Part shown: in pieces, positions 4,630-5,032 of the stretch
Numbering within the stretch: the stretch's first letter is position 1
Layout of the letters: every line of letters starts with the position of its first letter
Assembly: GCA_003242115.1 (NCBI GenBank)
Contig: QBMP01000281.1
Location: 1-5,032 of the forward strand
DNA: 5,032 bases
Source: Phormidesmis priestleyi
Lineage (GTDB): Bacteria > Cyanobacteriota > Cyanobacteriia > Phormidesmidales > Phormidesmidaceae
Direction: 5' to 3'
Position numbers and translations under genes: made by a program
The notes under the pieces: generated by a model
Seen by the model: only the letters and a program-made list of their open reading frames with translations
The model's database searches: none
Told to the model about the DNA's origin: nothing

Positions 4630-5032
4630 ATGCAAGAAGAATACAAGGCAGACCGGACAATCTCCGCTGTCTTTAAAGAACAAAAGCAGGTGGACGATGT
4701 GATTCGTCGCTTGCTAGACAGGGGTGTATCGAGAGATCACATTTCCGTCATGGGCCAAAATTTTCAGAGCGAAACTCGTATTTCTGGATTTTTGACCAAG
4801 CGAGATGTGATCTTGGGCGGGCTACGCTCTGGAGCGGTATTCGGTTCGCTGTTTGGCTCATTGCTAGGACTTTTGACTGGTGTTGGCGTTCTGTTTATCC
4901 CGTTTGTAGGGCCAATCGTAGCAGCTGGGCCCATTGGAGCCTTACTGCTAGGTGCGACTAGCGGCGCGCTAGCGGGCAGTGCTGGGGCCGGTCTGGTTTC
5001 TGTTTTGGTGGCCATCGGTTTGCCTGGAGAGA
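4630..5032 (+). CDS. YflT-like stress protein with glycine zipper, 3' truncated
   Basis: The first 134 residues are in the window; the frame stays open to the right edge, so the C-terminus is missing. The ATG at 4630 has AAAAGG 7 bases upstream. Residues about 9-42 ([22 protein letters not shown], abridged at both ends) resemble the small YflT/general stress protein 17M domain, with ISVMG as its closing strand. From residue 60 the protein is strongly hydrophobic and glycine-rich: glycines 64, 68, 72, 76, 80 and 84 form an unbroken GxxxG ladder, and 108, 112 and 116 a second one, with [10 protein letters not shown] (94-103) between them. Two packed membrane helices, or a helical pair inserting into the membrane, are likely. 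Function is not established. The position 48 bases behind dps suggests co-expression and a role in oxidative, iron or envelope stress. The family call rests on pattern memory and should be read as moderate. Confidence 0.8.
   Translation, partial: MQEEYKADRTISAVFKEQKQVDDVIRRLLDRGVSRDHISVMGQNFQSETRISGFLTKRDVILGGLRSGAVFGSLFGSLLGLLTGVGVLFIPFVGPIVAAGPIGALLLGATSGALAGSAGAGLVSVLVAIGLPGE

Noticed and set aside
4764..5015. 83-residue minus-strand frame rich in Pro, Ala and Ser
   Set aside because: It is the complement of the glycine-zipper coding region; such composition is what the antisense of Gly/Ala/Leu codons gives.
1..5032. CRISPR array, insertion sequence, prophage or toxin-antitoxin system
   Set aside because: No regularly spaced repeats, transposase motifs, long terminal inverted repeats or paired small genes were found on either strand.

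Overview
The window looks like chromosomal DNA of a cyanobacterium. The best evidence is five copies of the octamer GCGATCGC (HIP1) in 5 kb, where about 0.08 would be expected by chance. The gene content fits: a LysM plus M23 cell-wall peptidase with a long low-complexity linker, a tRNA gene without an encoded CCA end, and a Dps ferritin. Genus cannot be told from this sequence; a Leptolyngbya-like or related lineage is only a guess. Every gene I can support is on the plus strand.

Layout. Positions 1-370 hold no gene but several short hairpins, one of them terminator-like, and end in a strong ribosome binding site. Positions 371-2251 encode a secreted murein hydrolase (signal peptide, two LysM domains, intact M23 zinc site) that starts at TTG. 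Positions 2252-2575 hold phased A-tracts, a long hairpin that can act as a terminator, and a short tandem repeat. A tRNA with anticodon CAT lies at 2576-2648, followed by overlapping AT-rich hairpins and a T7 run. Positions 2708-3150 are without a convincing gene but hold two good stem-loops. Positions 3151-3846 encode a TylF-like class I methyltransferase of unknown substrate, whose stop codon lies inside a 19-bp tandem duplication. Positions 4045-4581 encode a canonical Dps, and 4630 to the window edge encodes the first 134 residues of a YflT-like stress protein with a strong glycine-zipper membrane region.

The last two genes are 48 bases apart and probably form a stress operon: iron and peroxide detoxification plus a membrane-associated partner. 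The peptidase, the tRNA and the methyltransferase look like independent units, each separated by 200-440 bases with hairpins. I found no mobile element, CRISPR array, phage gene or toxin-antitoxin pair. Nothing here amounts to a clearly new system. The most useful leads are the Dps/glycine-zipper pair with its repeat-bearing upstream region, the structured non-coding stretch before the methyltransferase, and the ambiguous CAT tRNA.
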